The translations under genes and the position numbers were made by a program. Positions 37,204 through 44,745 of a stretch of DNA of 64,000 bases are shown here, one piece after another. The stretch covers positions 248,001 through 312,000 of the forward strand of contig NZ_CP049015.1 in NCBI RefSeq assembly GCF_011064845.1. Direction: 5' to 3'. Source of the DNA: Citrobacter freundii ATCC 8090 = MTCC 1658 = NBRC 12681 (GTDB lineage: Bacteria; Pseudomonadota; Gammaproteobacteria; Enterobacterales; Enterobacteriaceae). The notes beneath the pieces were generated by a model, which was not told the DNA's origin, searched no databases, and was given only the letters and a program-made list of their open reading frames with translations. Every line of letters begins with the position of its first letter. Position 1 is the stretch's first letter.

Positions 37204-38241
37204 ATGACCTTACACTGCGCATTTATTGGTTTTGGTAAAAGTACCACTCGCTACCATTTGCCGTACGTCCTCAACCGCAAAAATAGCTGGCATGTCGCGC
37301 ACATTTTCCGCCGTAACGCCAGGCCGGAAGAGCAGGCGCCGCAGTATTCACATATTCACTTCACCAGCGACCTCGACGAGATCTTAAACGATCCGCAGGT
37401 GAAGTTAGTGATCGTTTGTACCCATGCTGACAGCCATTTTGACTACGCCAAACGTGCGCTGGAGGCGGGTAAAAACGTGCTGGTTGAGAAACCGTTCACG
37501 CCGACGCTGGCAGAAGCAAAAGTGCTGTTCGAACTGGCGCAAAGCAAAGGGCTGACCGTTACGCCGTATCAGAATCGTCGTTTTGATTCCTGCTTCCTTA
37601 CCGCCAAAAAGGCGATTGAGAGCGGCAAGCTCGGCGAAATTGTTGAGGTTGAAAGCCATTTCGATTACTACCGTCCCGAGGCGGAAACTAAGCCGGGATT
37701 GCCACAGGATGGCGCATTTTATGGCCTGGGCGTACACACCATGGATCAGATTATCTCGCTGTTCGGACGCCCCGATCATGTGGCCTATGACATCCGCAGC
37801 CTGCGTAATAAAGCGAACCCGGACGATACCTTTGAAGCGCAGCTGTTTTACGGCGACCTGAAAGCCATTGTTAAAACCAGTCATCTGGTGAAAATCGACT
37901 ATCCGAAGTTTATCGTCCATGGCACCAAAGGCTCGTTTGTGAAGTACGGCATCGACCAGCAGGAAACCAGTCTGAAGGCCAATATCATGCCGGGTGAGCC
38001 AGGTTTCGCTGCTGATGATTCCATCGGAATGCTGGAGTATGTCAACGATGACGGCATCACAGTAAAAGAAGAGGTGAAGCCGGAGGTGGGGGATTACGGT
38101 CGCGTCTATGATGCGCTGTACCAGACGCTGACCGCCGGTACGCCTAATTACGTCAAGGAATCTGAAGTTCTAACCAACCTGGAGATTCTCGAACGCGCCT
38201 TCGAACAGGCATCTCCGGCGACGATAACCCTCGCCAAATAG
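37204..38241 (+). CDS. yhhX: Gfo/Idh/MocA family oxidoreductase YhhX
   Basis: A 345-residue NAD(P)-dependent sugar-dehydrogenase-like protein. The N-terminal Rossmann motif is CAFIGFGKSTTRYHLPY and the catalytic EKP motif is NVLVEKPFTPT. The Lys in EKP and His in FYGLGVHTMDQ are typical active-site residues. Substrate is unknown. The start at 37204 follows an AAAAGGACTG site and gives the E. coli length; an upstream in-frame ATG at 37132 lacks an RBS and overlaps the REP. Confidence 0.92.
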   Translation: MTLHCAFIGFGKSTTRYHLPYVLNRKNSWHVAHIFRRNARPEEQAPQYSHIHFTSDLDEILNDPQVKLVIVCTHADSHFDYAKRALEAGKNVLVEKPFTPTLAEAKVLFELAQSKGLTVTPYQNRRFDSCFLTAKKAIESGKLGEIVEVESHFDYYRPEAETKPGLPQDGAFYGLGVHTMDQIISLFGRPDHVAYDIRSLRNKANPDDTFEAQLFYGDLKAIVKTSHLVKIDYPKFIVHGTKGSFVKYGIDQQETSLKANIMPGEPGFAADDSIGMLEYVNDDGITVKEEVKPEVGDYGRVYDALYQTLTAGTPNYVKESEVLTNLEILERAFEQASPATITLAK

Positions 38242-38364
38242 CCTGCACAGACTCCTCTGGGTTTATTCATATTTTTTGAACAGAGGAGTCAATTTTCACC
38301 CTCTATGATCCCAGGCGGATTGAGTCCACACTTACTCCATCGAAAACATCTGGGGGTGAACACA

Positions 38365-39060
38365 ATGATCTATTTACGCAAAGCTAACGACCGCGGTCAT
38401 GCGAATCATGGCTGGCTCGATTCCTGGCATACCTTCTCTTTTGCCAACTACTATGACCCGAACTTTATGGGGTTCTCGGCACTGCGCGTGATTAACGATG
38501 ACGTGATTGACGCAGGCCAGGGCTTTGGCACTCACCCCCATAAAGACATGGAAATCCTGACCTACGTGCTGGAAGGCGCGGTGGAACATCAGGACAGCAT
38601 GGGCAACAAAGAGCAGGTGCCAGCCGGAGAGTTTCAGATTATGAGCGCCGGGACGGGGATCCGTCACTCGGAGTACAACCCGAGTAATACTGAGAAGCTG
38701 CATCTGTATCAGATCTGGATCATGCCGCAGGAAAACGGTATTACGCCGCGCTATGAACAGCGCCGTTTCGATGCCGCTCAGGGTAAACAACTGGTGCTGT
38801 CGCCTGATGCCCGCGATGGCTCACTGAAAGTGTACCAGGATATGGAGCTGTACCGTTGGGCGCTGGTCAAAGATGAGCAGTCGGTACATCAGATTGCCGC
38901 TGAACGTCGCGTCTGGATCCAGGTCGTTAAAGGCAACGTCACCATTAACGGAACCAAAGCGACTACCAGCGACGGTCTGGCAATCTGGGATGAACAGGCA
39001 ATTTCTATTCATGCCGACAGCGACAGCGAAGTGTTACTGTTTGATCTGCCGCCTGTCTAA
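38365..39060 (+). CDS. yhhW: Pirin-like quercetin 2,3-dioxygenase YhhW
   Basis: A 231-residue bicupin of the pirin family. The metal ligands are complete: His57 and His59 (GTHPHKD) and His101 and Glu103 (GIRHSEYN). E. coli YhhW has quercetinase activity in vitro; the natural role is unknown. The start at 38365 (MIYLRKANDRGHANHGW) is preceded by TCTGGGGGTGAAC; an upstream ATG at 38305 is not supported. In E. coli it is adjacent to gntR, as here. Confidence 0.93.
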   Translation: MIYLRKANDRGHANHGWLDSWHTFSFANYYDPNFMGFSALRVINDDVIDAGQGFGTHPHKDMEILTYVLEGAVEHQDSMGNKEQVPAGEFQIMSAGTGIRHSEYNPSNTEKLHLYQIWIMPQENGITPRYEQRRFDAAQGKQLVLSPDARDGSLKVYQDMELYRWALVKDEQSVHQIAAERRVWIQVVKGNVTINGTKATTSDGLAIWDEQAISIHADSDSEVLLFDLPPV

Positions 39061-39190
39061 AAATACACGGCATCATTCAAGCCGCATCTGTGTTGGCTTT
39101 CCTCGCTCACCCCGGTCGCGTACTTAATGTACGCTCCCGGGGATTTACTGCGTCGCCGCCTTGATGCAACTCGAATGATTTTGTGTATTT
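39060..39190. repeat. ERIC element downstream of yhhW
   Basis: A palindrome of about 130 bases whose outer arms AAATACAC and GTGTATTT pair, with inner arms ATCATTC/GAATGAT. The core gtcgcgtacttaatgtacgctcccgggga is ERIC-like. It starts at the yhhW stop codon, as the 17.1-kb copy starts at the livJ stop. Confidence 0.88.
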
Positions 39191-39281
39191 CTCACAATAA
39201 AAACTCCTTTTTTCTCTGCAAAGGTTCATGCACGTCCGTGGTAAACTGGGGGAATCTATCCCTTTTTAACGCTTCAGGACG

Positions 39282-40277
39282 ATGAAAAAGAAAAGACCCG
39301 TACTTCAGGATGTAGCCGACCGCGTGGGCGTGACCAAAATGACGGTCAGTCGCTTTTTGCGTAACCCGGAGCAGGTCTCCGTGGCGCTGCGGGGCAAAAT
39401 TGCCGCTGCACTTGATGAGCTGGGTTATATTCCCAATCGCGCTCCTGATATCCTTTCTAACGCCACCAGTCGCGCTATCGGCGTGTTGTTACCGTCTCTC
39501 ACTAACCAGGTTTTTGCTGAAGTGTTACGCGGCATTGAGGCCGTCACCGACGCCCATGGTTATCAAACTATGCTCGCGCACTACGGCTATAAGCCCGAAA
39601 TGGAACAAGAGCGCCTGGAATCGATGCTGTCGTGGAATATCGATGGCCTGATCCTCACCGAACGTAGCCATACGCCTCGTACGCTGAAAATGATTGAGGT
39701 CGCCGGTATCCCGGTGGTTGAGCTGATGGACAGCCAGTCTCCGTGCCTGGATATCGCCGTCGGTTTCGACAACTTTGAAGCCGCGCGCCAGATGACTGCC
39801 GCTATCATCGCCCGCGGGCACCGTCATGTTGCCTATCTTGGCGCACGTCTTGATGAACGTACTATCATCAAACAGAGGGGCTACGAGCAGGCAATGCGCG
39901 ATGCCAACCTGGTGCCGTACAGCGTGATGGTGGAACAGTCTTCTTCCTACTCCTCCGGTATTGAACTCATCCGTCAGGCGCGGCGCGAATACCCGCAGCT
40001 CGACGGCATTTTCTGTACCAACGATGACCTGGCGGTAGGGGCGGCCTTCGAATGCCAGCGTTTAGGGCTGAAAATCCCGGATGACATGGCGATTGCCGGA
40101 TTCCACGGTCACGACATCGGACAGGTGATGGAGCCGCGTCTGGCGAGCGTGCTCACGCCGCGTGAACGCATGGGCAGCATTGGTGCTGAACGCCTGCTGG
40201 CGCGCATCCGTGGTGAAGCAGTCACACCTAAAATGTTAGATTTAGGTTTCACCTTGTCACCGGGCGGATCTATTTAA
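39282..40277 (+). CDS. gntR: Gluconate-utilisation repressor GntR (LacI family)
   Basis: A 331-residue LacI/GalR-type repressor. The helix-turn-helix is LQDVADRVGVTKMTVSRFLRNPEQVS, followed by the hinge IPNRAPDILSNATS and a periplasmic-binding-protein-like effector domain. It represses gntKU, gntT and Entner-Doudoroff genes in the absence of gluconate. GntR operators lie just downstream, in front of gntK. Confidence 0.95.
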   Translation: MKKKRPVLQDVADRVGVTKMTVSRFLRNPEQVSVALRGKIAAALDELGYIPNRAPDILSNATSRAIGVLLPSLTNQVFAEVLRGIEAVTDAHGYQTMLAHYGYKPEMEQERLESMLSWNIDGLILTERSHTPRTLKMIEVAGIPVVELMDSQSPCLDIAVGFDNFEAARQMTAAIIARGHRHVAYLGARLDERTIIKQRGYEQAMRDANLVPYSVMVEQSSSYSSGIELIRQARREYPQLDGIFCTNDDLAVGAAFECQRLGLKIPDDMAIAGFHGHDIGQVMEPRLASVLTPRERMGSIGAERLLARIRGEAVTPKMLDLGFTLSPGGSI

Positions 40278-40356
40278 GCCAACAAGTTTGAAGTAGCTCA
40301 CACTTATACACTTCGAGCACGAATGGATATTGCTTCTCTATTTATCCGGCTGGACA

Positions 40357-40386
40357 ATGTTACCGATAACAGTTACCCGTAACAAT
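40357..40386 (+). promoter_or_regulatory. Tandem GntR operators before gntK
   Basis: Two overlapping palindromic boxes, ATGTTACCGATAACAG (40357-40372) and AGTTACCCGTAACAAT (40371-40386), match the GntR consensus ATGTTACCCGTAACAT. They lie 33-62 bases before the gntK start, in the promoter/leader. Confidence 0.88.
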
Positions 40387-40418
40387 TTCCAGATTCTTGT
40401 ACCAGTGGGGGCAACGCT

Positions 40419-40949
40419 TTGAGCACGACTAATCATGATCACCACGTTTACGTTCTGATGGGCGTATCGGGCAGCGGTAAATCTGCTGTCGCCAGCGAAG
40501 TGGCGCATCAACTGCAGGCCGCGTTTCTTGATGGCGATTTTCTCCATCCGCGCAGCAACATCATGAAAATGGCTTCCGGTGAGCCACTCAACGATGATGA
40601 CCGAAAACCGTGGTTACAGGCGCTGAATGACGCCGCTTTTGCGATGCAGCGTACCAACAAGGTTTCGCTGATCGTCTGTTCCGCTCTGAAAAAAGTCTAT
40701 CGCGACCAGCTGCGCGACGGTAACCCGAACCTCTCTTTCATCTATCTGAAAGGGGATTTTGACGTTATCGAAAGCCGTCTAAAAGCGCGTAAAGGCCACT
40801 TCTTCAAAACGCAGATGCTGGTGACCCAGTTTGAAGCGCTGGAAGAACCAGGTGCGAATGAAAACGATGTACTGGTGGTCGATATCGATCAACCACTGGA
40901 CGGTGTGGTCGCCAGCACCATTGAGGTTATTAACCAGGGCAGTAAGTAG
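40419..40949 (+). CDS. gntK: Gluconokinase GntK (thermoresistant)
   Basis: A 176-residue P-loop kinase that makes 6-phosphogluconate from gluconate and ATP. Walker A is GVSGSGKS (15-22). It starts with TTG (40419), as in E. coli, preceded by GTGGGGGC. A Walker-like LIVCSALKK block follows. The stop shares one base with the GTG start of gntU. Confidence 0.95.
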   Translation: MSTTNHDHHVYVLMGVSGSGKSAVASEVAHQLQAAFLDGDFLHPRSNIMKMASGEPLNDDDRKPWLQALNDAAFAMQRTNKVSLIVCSALKKVYRDQLRDGNPNLSFIYLKGDFDVIESRLKARKGHFFKTQMLVTQFEALEEPGANENDVLVVDIDQPLDGVVASTIEVINQGSK

Positions 40950-42289
40950 TGAGTACATTAACGCTTGTTTTAACAGCAGTAGGGTCCGTTTTATTACTGC
41001 TGTTTTTAGTGATGAAGGCGCGTATGCACGCCTTCCTTGCTTTGATGGTGGTGTCTATTGGTGCAGGTCTCTTTTCCGGTATGCCGCTCGATAAAATCGC
41101 CGCGACTATGGAAAAAGGGATGGGAGGCACGCTCGGTTTCCTGGCGATTGTTGTGGCGTTGGGGGCGATGTTCGGCAAGATTTTGCATGAGACCGGCGCA
41201 GTCGATCAAATTGCCGTCAAAATGCTGAAATCCTTCGGCCACAGCCGCGCGCATTACGCGATTGGCCTGGCCGGTCTGATTTGCGCGCTGCCGCTGTTCT
41301 TTGAGGTGGCGATTGTGCTGCTGATTAGCGTAGCGTTCTCGATGGCGCGCCACACCGGTACCAATCTGGTTAAATTAGTCATTCCGCTGTTTGCGGGCGT
41401 GGCTGCGGCCGCAGCGTTTCTGCTGCCGGGGCCAGCGCCGATGTTGCTGGCTTCGCAGATGCACGCTGACTTTGGCTGGATGATCCTGATTGGCCTGTGT
41501 GCCGCGATTCCGGGCATGATTATCGCCGGGCCGCTGTGGGGTAATTTCATCAGCCGTTACGTTGAGCTGAACATTCCTGATGACATTACCGAGCCGCATC
41601 TGGGCGAAGGTAAAATGCCGTCCTTCGGCTTTAGCTTGTCGCTGATCCTGCTGCCGCTGGTATTGGTTGGTCTGAAAACCATCGCCGCGCGCTTTGTGCC
41701 GGTTGGTTCTTCAACTTACGAATGGTTTGAGTTTATCGGTCACCCGTTTACCGCGATTCTGGTTGCTTGTCTGGTGGCGATTTACGGTCTGGCGATTCGC
41801 CAGGGTATGCCAAAAGACAAAGTGATGGAGATCTGCGGTCATGCGCTGCAACCGGCGGGGATTATCCTGCTGGTGATTGGTGCAGGTGGCGTGTTTAAAC
41901 AAGTGCTGGTTGATTCCGGCGTCGGTCCGGCGCTGGGCGAAGCGTTAACCGGAATGGGTCTGCCGATTGCCATTACCTGCTTCGTGCTGGCGGCAGCGGT
42001 GCGTATCATTCAGGGTTCTGCGACCGTGGCGTGCTTAACGGCGGTCGGTCTGGTGATGCCGGTGATTGAACAGCTAAACTTCTCCGGCGCACAGATGGCG
42101 GCACTGTCTATTTGTATCGCAGGCGGCTCGATCGTGGTCAGCCACGTTAACGACGCCGGTTTCTGGTTGTTCGGTAAATTTACCGGCGCAACGGAAGCAC
42201 AAACGTTGAAGACCTGGACGATGATGGAAACCATCCTCGGTACGGTCGGCGCGATTGTCGGTATGATTGCTTTCCAGCTGTTGAGCTGA
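40949..42289 (+). CDS. gntU: Low-affinity gluconate transporter GntU
   Basis: A 446-residue GntP-family inner-membrane permease with about 12-14 helices. It starts with GTG (40949-40951), whose first base is the last base of the gntK TAG stop, so translation is coupled. Family blocks include LGAMFGKILHETGAVDQIA and SGSATVACLTAVGLVMPV-like sequence (IQGSATVACLTAVGLVMPVI). Confidence 0.94.
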   Translation: MSTLTLVLTAVGSVLLLLFLVMKARMHAFLALMVVSIGAGLFSGMPLDKIAATMEKGMGGTLGFLAIVVALGAMFGKILHETGAVDQIAVKMLKSFGHSRAHYAIGLAGLICALPLFFEVAIVLLISVAFSMARHTGTNLVKLVIPLFAGVAAAAAFLLPGPAPMLLASQMHADFGWMILIGLCAAIPGMIIAGPLWGNFISRYVELNIPDDITEPHLGEGKMPSFGFSLSLILLPLVLVGLKTIAARFVPVGSSTYEWFEFIGHPFTAILVACLVAIYGLAIRQGMPKDKVMEICGHALQPAGIILLVIGAGGVFKQVLVDSGVGPALGEALTGMGLPIAITCFVLAAAVRIIQGSATVACLTAVGLVMPVIEQLNFSGAQMAALSICIAGGSIVVSHVNDAGFWLFGKFTGATEAQTLKTWTMMETILGTVGAIVGMIAFQLLS

Positions 42290-42296
42290 GTCTTGT

Positions 42297-42388
42297 TGCC
42301 CGGTGGCGCTTGCGCTTACCGGGCCTGGAAACGAGCACACATCCGCATCGTAGGCCGGGTAAGCGCAAGCGCCACCCGGCTTTTTTAC
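42297..42388. repeat. BIME downstream of gntU (left flank of the C4 cassette)
   Basis: Two opposed REP units (gcccggtggcgcttgcgctt and gcgcaagcgccacccggc) around a linker that contains gagcacacatccgcatcgta. It ends in a TTTTTT run, so it also terminates gntKU. The linker is nearly identical to that of the BIME at 43.9 kb. Confidence 0.9.
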
Positions 42389-42831
42389 AGCACCATCACA
42401 CCATCCTCTGTTTTCAACCAACGCGGCGCTTTCAGCGTGTCGGCGAAATACCCCACCAAATCCTGCAGCAAATCACCCGCTACTCGCTCCATATCATCAG
42501 AAAGCGTTTTGCTCATCAGCAAATGCGTCAAAAGCTGGCAGTAACGCCCCATCTGGTCTGGCTCAGGCTCGAAAAGGGGAAAACGGGTCGGGAATGTATC
42601 TACCGTCAGACTGGCCTGCAGATGCTGCGGTACAGGCTCCGTTAAGGTCGGTTGCAATAATGCGAGACAGGCCGACAAACGTGCACAAATCGCCAGTTTT
42701 TCAACCGGGTCATGGCATTCAACCAGTCCTTCGACAAAACGCTCGCAGTTATCCGCCAGTTCGGTGAAATCCGTGGCATGGCTAAAGGGCAGGGTAAATA
42801 AAGAGTGTGAAAAGAGAGGGGTAGTCGCCAT
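42385..42831 (-). CDS. Hypothetical protein downstream of a C4-type RNA
   Basis: A 148-residue soluble, Leu-rich protein with several predicted helices (DFTELADNCERFVEGLVEC; EKLAICARLSACLALLQP; YCQLLTHLLMSKTLSDDMERVAG). GGAGG precedes the ATG at the right distance, so it is a real gene. No signal peptide or known catalytic motif is visible. It follows, on the same strand, a C4-type antisense RNA and its target boxes, the position of the immunity-controlled early genes in P4/P1-type phages. Its family is not recognised by me. The stop lies inside the T run of the flanking BIME. Confidence 0.7.
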   Translation of the reverse strand: MATTPLFSHSLFTLPFSHATDFTELADNCERFVEGLVECHDPVEKLAICARLSACLALLQPTLTEPVPQHLQASLTVDTFPTRFPLFEPEPDQMGRYCQLLTHLLMSKTLSDDMERVAGDLLQDLVGYFADTLKAPRWLKTEDGVMVL

Positions 42832-42870
42832 AGGGCAGCCTCCAGTATGTTTTATTTAAACCACCACCGG

Positions 42871-42884
42871 AGAGGCTAATCTCG
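42871..42884 (-). promoter_or_regulatory. C4 target box (proximal, next to ORF start)
   Basis: On the minus strand CGAGATTAGCCTCT contains ATTAGCCT, complementary to AGGCTAA of the C4 RNA loop. It lies between the C4 RNA and the ORF, in the position of the second target site of C4/CI systems. Confidence 0.6.
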
Positions 42885-42892
42885 CGGGTGGC

Positions 42893-42965
42893 AGAATCGA
42901 GCGGAGTTAGCCTTACCGGTCATACTGGATACCGGCGCGTCTTGCGACGCCCCCGCTCGACCCGC
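42893..42965 (-). ncRNA. C4-type antisense RNA (P4 CI / P1 C4 family)
   Basis: The minus strand here folds into the typical C4 shape. CGAGCGG (42960-42954 on the minus strand) pairs with CCGCTCG at the other end (42901-42895). Internal hairpins are GGCGTC-gcaa-GACGCG and CCGGT-atccagtatg-ACCGG. A single-stranded AAGGCTAACTCC segment (42904-42915) follows, complementary to the flanking GATTAGCC boxes. In P4, P1/P7 and P22 such RNAs are processed from the leader and cause premature termination of the early operon, giving immunity. The fold and complementarity are seen directly; the family name is by comparison from memory. Ends are approximate. Confidence 0.75.
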
Positions 42966-43022
42966 CATTGAGACGAAATCGGTCGCACGACATAGAAGTA
43001 TATGTCGCCAGTATGATTTTCA

Positions 43023-43036
43023 GAAGGCTAATTCTG
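43023..43036 (-). promoter_or_regulatory. C4 target box (distal 1)
   Basis: Minus-strand CAGAATTAGCCTTC contains ATTAGCCT, complementary to the AGGCTAA loop of the C4 RNA at 42904-42915. It lies upstream of the C4 RNA on the same strand. Confidence 0.6.
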
Positions 43037-43065
43037 ACACCTGATTTTGCAGGTGCAGCGAGAAG

Positions 43066-43080
43066 ATAAGGCTAATCCAC
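43066..43080 (-). promoter_or_regulatory. C4 target box (distal 2)
   Basis: Minus-strand GTGGATTAGCCTTAT contains GATTAGCCTTA, with the longest complementarity to the C4 loop (TAAGGCTAA). It lies furthest upstream on the leader. Confidence 0.6.
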
Positions 43081-43221
43081 GATGCTGACAAGAGGGCATT
43101 CCGGAAGGCGCTTCGCAGAAATGAAAATACGTTATATCAGCGACTTAAAAGCATAAGGAATACCTGAAATTACAGCGCAATGCCGTTCAGTTAAGCATGT
43201 AGGGTGAACATGTGATTATTG

Positions 43222-43480
43222 CTCAGGTTTCCGTTCACCTCAGTGGTGTCATTTCTTTGAAGCGCTGATACCCGTGAACGTGCAAGGGAGGCTCACCGCC
43301 GCCTCCCTTGCAACCCAGGCTCCCGGCGGGAAAATCGTCGCTGCGCGAGTTATTCGTCTTATTCCGTCTGCCTGTCGGGTCGGGGCCGAGCCTGCGTCCC
43401 TGCAGGCCGTCCCCTTTGCCCGCATCCTTGCGGGCAGACCCGGTCAGCCGTCAACGCCTCATCGATTTTCAGCCGGACCG
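43222..43480 (+). repeat. Structured element, copy A
   Basis: About 260 nt with strong hairpins: TGCAAGGGAGG/CCTCCCTTGCA (43281-43312) and GCCCGC/GCGGGC (43418-43435). It ends with TTTTCAGCCGGACC (43466-43479). It shares order and sequence blocks (GGTTTCCGTTCAC, GTGAACGTG before a hairpin, GGCTC-CGGC-GGAAAAT, GCTGCGC, TTATTC) with copy B in inverted orientation. Open frames here are artefacts of GC-rich, non-coding sequence. Nature unknown; possibly a phage/satellite RNA element. Confidence 0.6.
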
Positions 43481-43571
43481 GTGTCATCGCTTCAACGCTC
43501 TGACTTCCAGTTAAATTTGTTTTGCTGTCCAAACCTGTTCAAGTAAAAGCTCAGGTGGTCAGGTGTGGGCT

Positions 43572-43830
43572 GGTCCGGCTGAAAATTGCCGACGCGTTTC
43601 CGTAAGGCCGGGGGAGCCAGCATGGATGCTGGCTCAGGGCGCGTTTTACAGGGACGTTTCCTCGCGCCCGGCCCGGTAGCCTGGAGGAATAAGCGGAGGG
43701 TATTGCGCAGCAACAATTTTCCTGCCGGAGAGCCGGGATTGTTAAGGGGGCTGCGTAGCCCCCTTAACACGTTCACCGATGAAGAAACTCCAGAGAAGCA
43801 ACGAACATAACGTGAACGGAACCGTTCTCT
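43572..43830 (-). repeat. Structured element, copy B (inverted relative to A)
   Basis: The reverse complement matches copy A block by block. GTGAACGTG lies before a perfect 12-bp hairpin GTTAAGGGGGCT/AGCCCCCTTAAC (43741-43768). A second hairpin, GAGCCAGCAT/ATGCTGGCTC, lies near 43615-43637. GGTCCGGCTGAAAA (43572-43585) is the exact complement of the A terminus. Between A and B lie about 90 bases with no clear feature. The two copies are diverged in their hairpins but keep the pairing, which suggests selection on structure. Confidence 0.6.
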
Positions 43831-43859
43831 GAAATGCCATGTTCTTCCAGTTTCAACAC

Positions 43860-43948
43860 CATTGCTCGGTGGCGCTATGCTTACCGGGCCTACAAATGAG
43901 CACACATCCACATCGTAGGCCGGGTAAGGCGAAGCCGCCACCCGGCGT
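43860..43948. repeat. BIME upstream of yhgN (right flank of the C4 cassette)
   Basis: Opposed REP units around gagcacacatccacatcgta, nearly identical in linker and order to the BIME at 42297-42388 (a few base changes). It closes the accessory cassette on the right. Confidence 0.9.
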
Positions 43949-43960
43949 GAAACGAGTAAA

Positions 43961-44554
43961 TCACCCCTTCATCCACATCCGTACGCCGTCGAGGAACATC
44001 TGGGTGGCCATCATCACCAGAATCAGCCCCATCAGGCGCTCCAGCGCGTTCACCCCTTTTTCCCCCAGCAGACGCAAAAACAGCGACGACTGCAACAGAA
44101 TCACAAACGTACCGCCCCAGGCGATCAGCAGGGCGATTACCAGATGCCCCATCTGATTAGGATACTGATGCGACAACAGCATTAGTGAAGCCAGGATTGT
44201 TGGACCCGCTACCAGCGGAATCGCCAGCGGCACGATAAACGGCTCTTCACCCGCCGGAAGCCCGGTGCTATTCCCGGTGGCGCTGGGGAAAATCATCTTA
44301 ATGGCGATCAGGAACAAAATGATGCCCCCGGAGATAGAAACGGTTTCCGCGCGCAGGTTAAGAAATGCCAGAATTTTCTCGCCCGCAAACAGGAATATCA
44401 GCATCACCAACAGCGCAATGAACAGCTCGCGAATCATAATCGCGCGGCGGCGTTTTGGTTCGGTATGTTTCAATACGGACATGAAAATGGGCAGATTTCC
44501 GAGTGGATCCATAATCAGGATCAATAAAACTGCCGCTGAAATGATTTCATTCAT
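43961..44554 (-). CDS. yhgN: MarC-family membrane protein YhgN
   Basis: A 197-residue inner-membrane protein with six helices of the MarC/UPF0056 family. The signature DPLGNLPIFMSVLKH (16-30) and IPLVAGPTILASLMLLSHQY are intact. Function is not settled; the family is not involved in multiple antibiotic resistance despite the name. It is divergent from asd. Confidence 0.9.
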   Translation of the reverse strand: MNEIISAAVLLILIMDPLGNLPIFMSVLKHTEPKRRRAIMIRELFIALLVMLIFLFAGEKILAFLNLRAETVSISGGIILFLIAIKMIFPSATGNSTGLPAGEEPFIVPLAIPLVAGPTILASLMLLSHQYPNQMGHLVIALLIAWGGTFVILLQSSLFLRLLGEKGVNALERLMGLILVMMATQMFLDGVRMWMKG

Positions 44555-44745
44555 AACTCAAATTCCCTGATAATTACCACGGACTTTCTGCTTGCTTGCG
44601 CAGCGGGATAAGTCGCATTACTGATGGCTTCGCTATCATTGATTAATTTCACTTGCGACTTTGGCTGCATTTTGTATGGTGAAGGATATGCCACCAGGAC
44701 ACTGGCATACATACACAGCACACATCTCTGCAGGAAAAAAACGCT

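Noticed and set aside
43274..43546. Open frames of 68-149 codons in 43274-43941 on both strands
   Set aside because: They overlap the two structured inverted elements, lack ribosome sites, and have Arg/Pro/Ser-rich composition typical of GC-rich non-coding sequence.
42297..43948. CRISPR or insertion sequence explanation for the repeats at 42-44 kb
   Set aside because: Repeats are REP/BIME units and an inverted pair of long elements; no regular spacers, transposase or target-site duplication is visible.
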